Shown here piece by piece: positions 5,622 to 5,871 of a stretch of 5,871 bases of DNA. The DNA lies in the NCBI GenBank assembly GCA_001795115.1, contig MGNI01000048.1, forward strand, positions 2,752-8,622. The letters are read 5' to 3'. The notes below the pieces were generated by a model, which worked only from the letters and a program-made list of their open reading frames with translations, had not been told where the DNA came from and did not search any database. Each line of letters opens with the position of its first letter. Positions within the stretch are counted from its first letter, which is position 1. Source of the stretch: Chloroflexi bacterium RBG_16_48_8. Lineage in GTDB: Bacteria; Chloroflexota; Anaerolineae; Anaerolineales; E44-bin32. Both the position numbers and the translations under genes were made by a program.

Positions 5622-5871
5622 TAGAAAGATACCTCCGATTTCCAGGGTCTCAGGCGATTGTCGAGAATGTCAATCACGGAAACAAGCGTGACCGATAAAA
5701 AGACCAGGGCCAGCAGGCCGGCGAAAGCCCCCTCCATATTGAAGAATGTAGTCTGCCGAATCACATATACAGCTATCCCGTTCTTGGCTCCGAACATTTC
5801 TGTGGAGTACATGATCATCATCCCGGTCCGGGCGGCGATACGCATGCCCGTGATGATGAAGTTCAAAGCGT
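5621..5871 (-). CDS. Second ABC transporter permease, NitT/TauT family, C-terminal part only
   Basis: The gene enters from the right edge; 82 complete codons are visible before the TAA at 5623-5621. The visible part corresponds to the last third of an SsuC/TauC-like permease: TGMRIAARTG, then MYSTEMFGAKNGIAVYVI, the equivalent of the AEIYGSTRGLAYFI region in the next gene. A final membrane span (about AFAGLLALVFLSVTLVSVI) and an RPWK tail follow. It is clearly a different protein from the 286-residue permease downstream, so this operon encodes two distinct channel subunits. The frame is open to the window edge, and an apparent TTG start at 5866 is internal to the family alignment and not the real start. 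Confidence 0.88.
   Translation of the reverse strand, partial: ALNFIITGMRIAARTGMMIMYSTEMFGAKNGIAVYVIRQTTFFNMEGAFAGLLALVFLSVTLVSVIDILDNRLRPWKSEVSF

Overview
This window looks like bacterial chromosome with about three functional regions. The protein set suggests a Chloroflexota-type bacterium (Anaerolineae-like): a cyanobacterial/plant-like GlgC, and a Tat-exported lipoprotein substrate-binding protein of the NitT/TauT transporter class. This assignment is an inference from general appearance. No rRNA or other phylogenetic marker is present.

Left part (1-1660), plus strand. The 3' three-quarters or more of glgC (ADP-glucose pyrophosphorylase, glycogen synthesis) ends at 1109. About 100 bases further on is a strong 15-bp hairpin (1214-1250), probably the glgC terminator. 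Three bases after it begins a sequence with the conserved blocks of a bacterial class C (IIC) group II intron: a GTG start, the TCTGAAGGAAGC block and the CTTACCCGGGGAGG block. The placement just behind a terminator hairpin is the known habit of IIC introns, and a plausible EBS1/IBS1 pairing can be read. Only domains I to about III are present. The reverse-transcriptase ORF and a recognisable domain V are missing.

Middle (1660-3440). The intron fragment abuts the 3'-truncated end of a minus-strand M24-family metallopeptidase gene (Xaa-Pro aminopeptidase/creatinase type). The gene has lost essentially its whole catalytic domain, and its frame runs on for about 42 codons antisense through the intron. 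A deletion or rearrangement has therefore joined intron and peptidase gene and removed the 3' parts of both. Upstream of the peptidase lies about 1 kb without a credible gene. It carries two good minus-strand sigma70-type promoters, palindromes that resemble operators, and a minus-strand intrinsic terminator about 150 bases before the peptidase start.

Right part (3386-5871), minus strand. This is the downstream portion of a NitT/TauT-type ABC importer operon, read right to left: the end of one permease gene, a second different permease overlapping it by one base (TAATG), a 143-base spacer, the substrate-binding lipoprotein, and a strong terminator. The ATPase gene must lie outside the window. 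The two permeases presumably form a heterodimeric channel served by the lipoprotein. The substrate cannot be read from the sequence.
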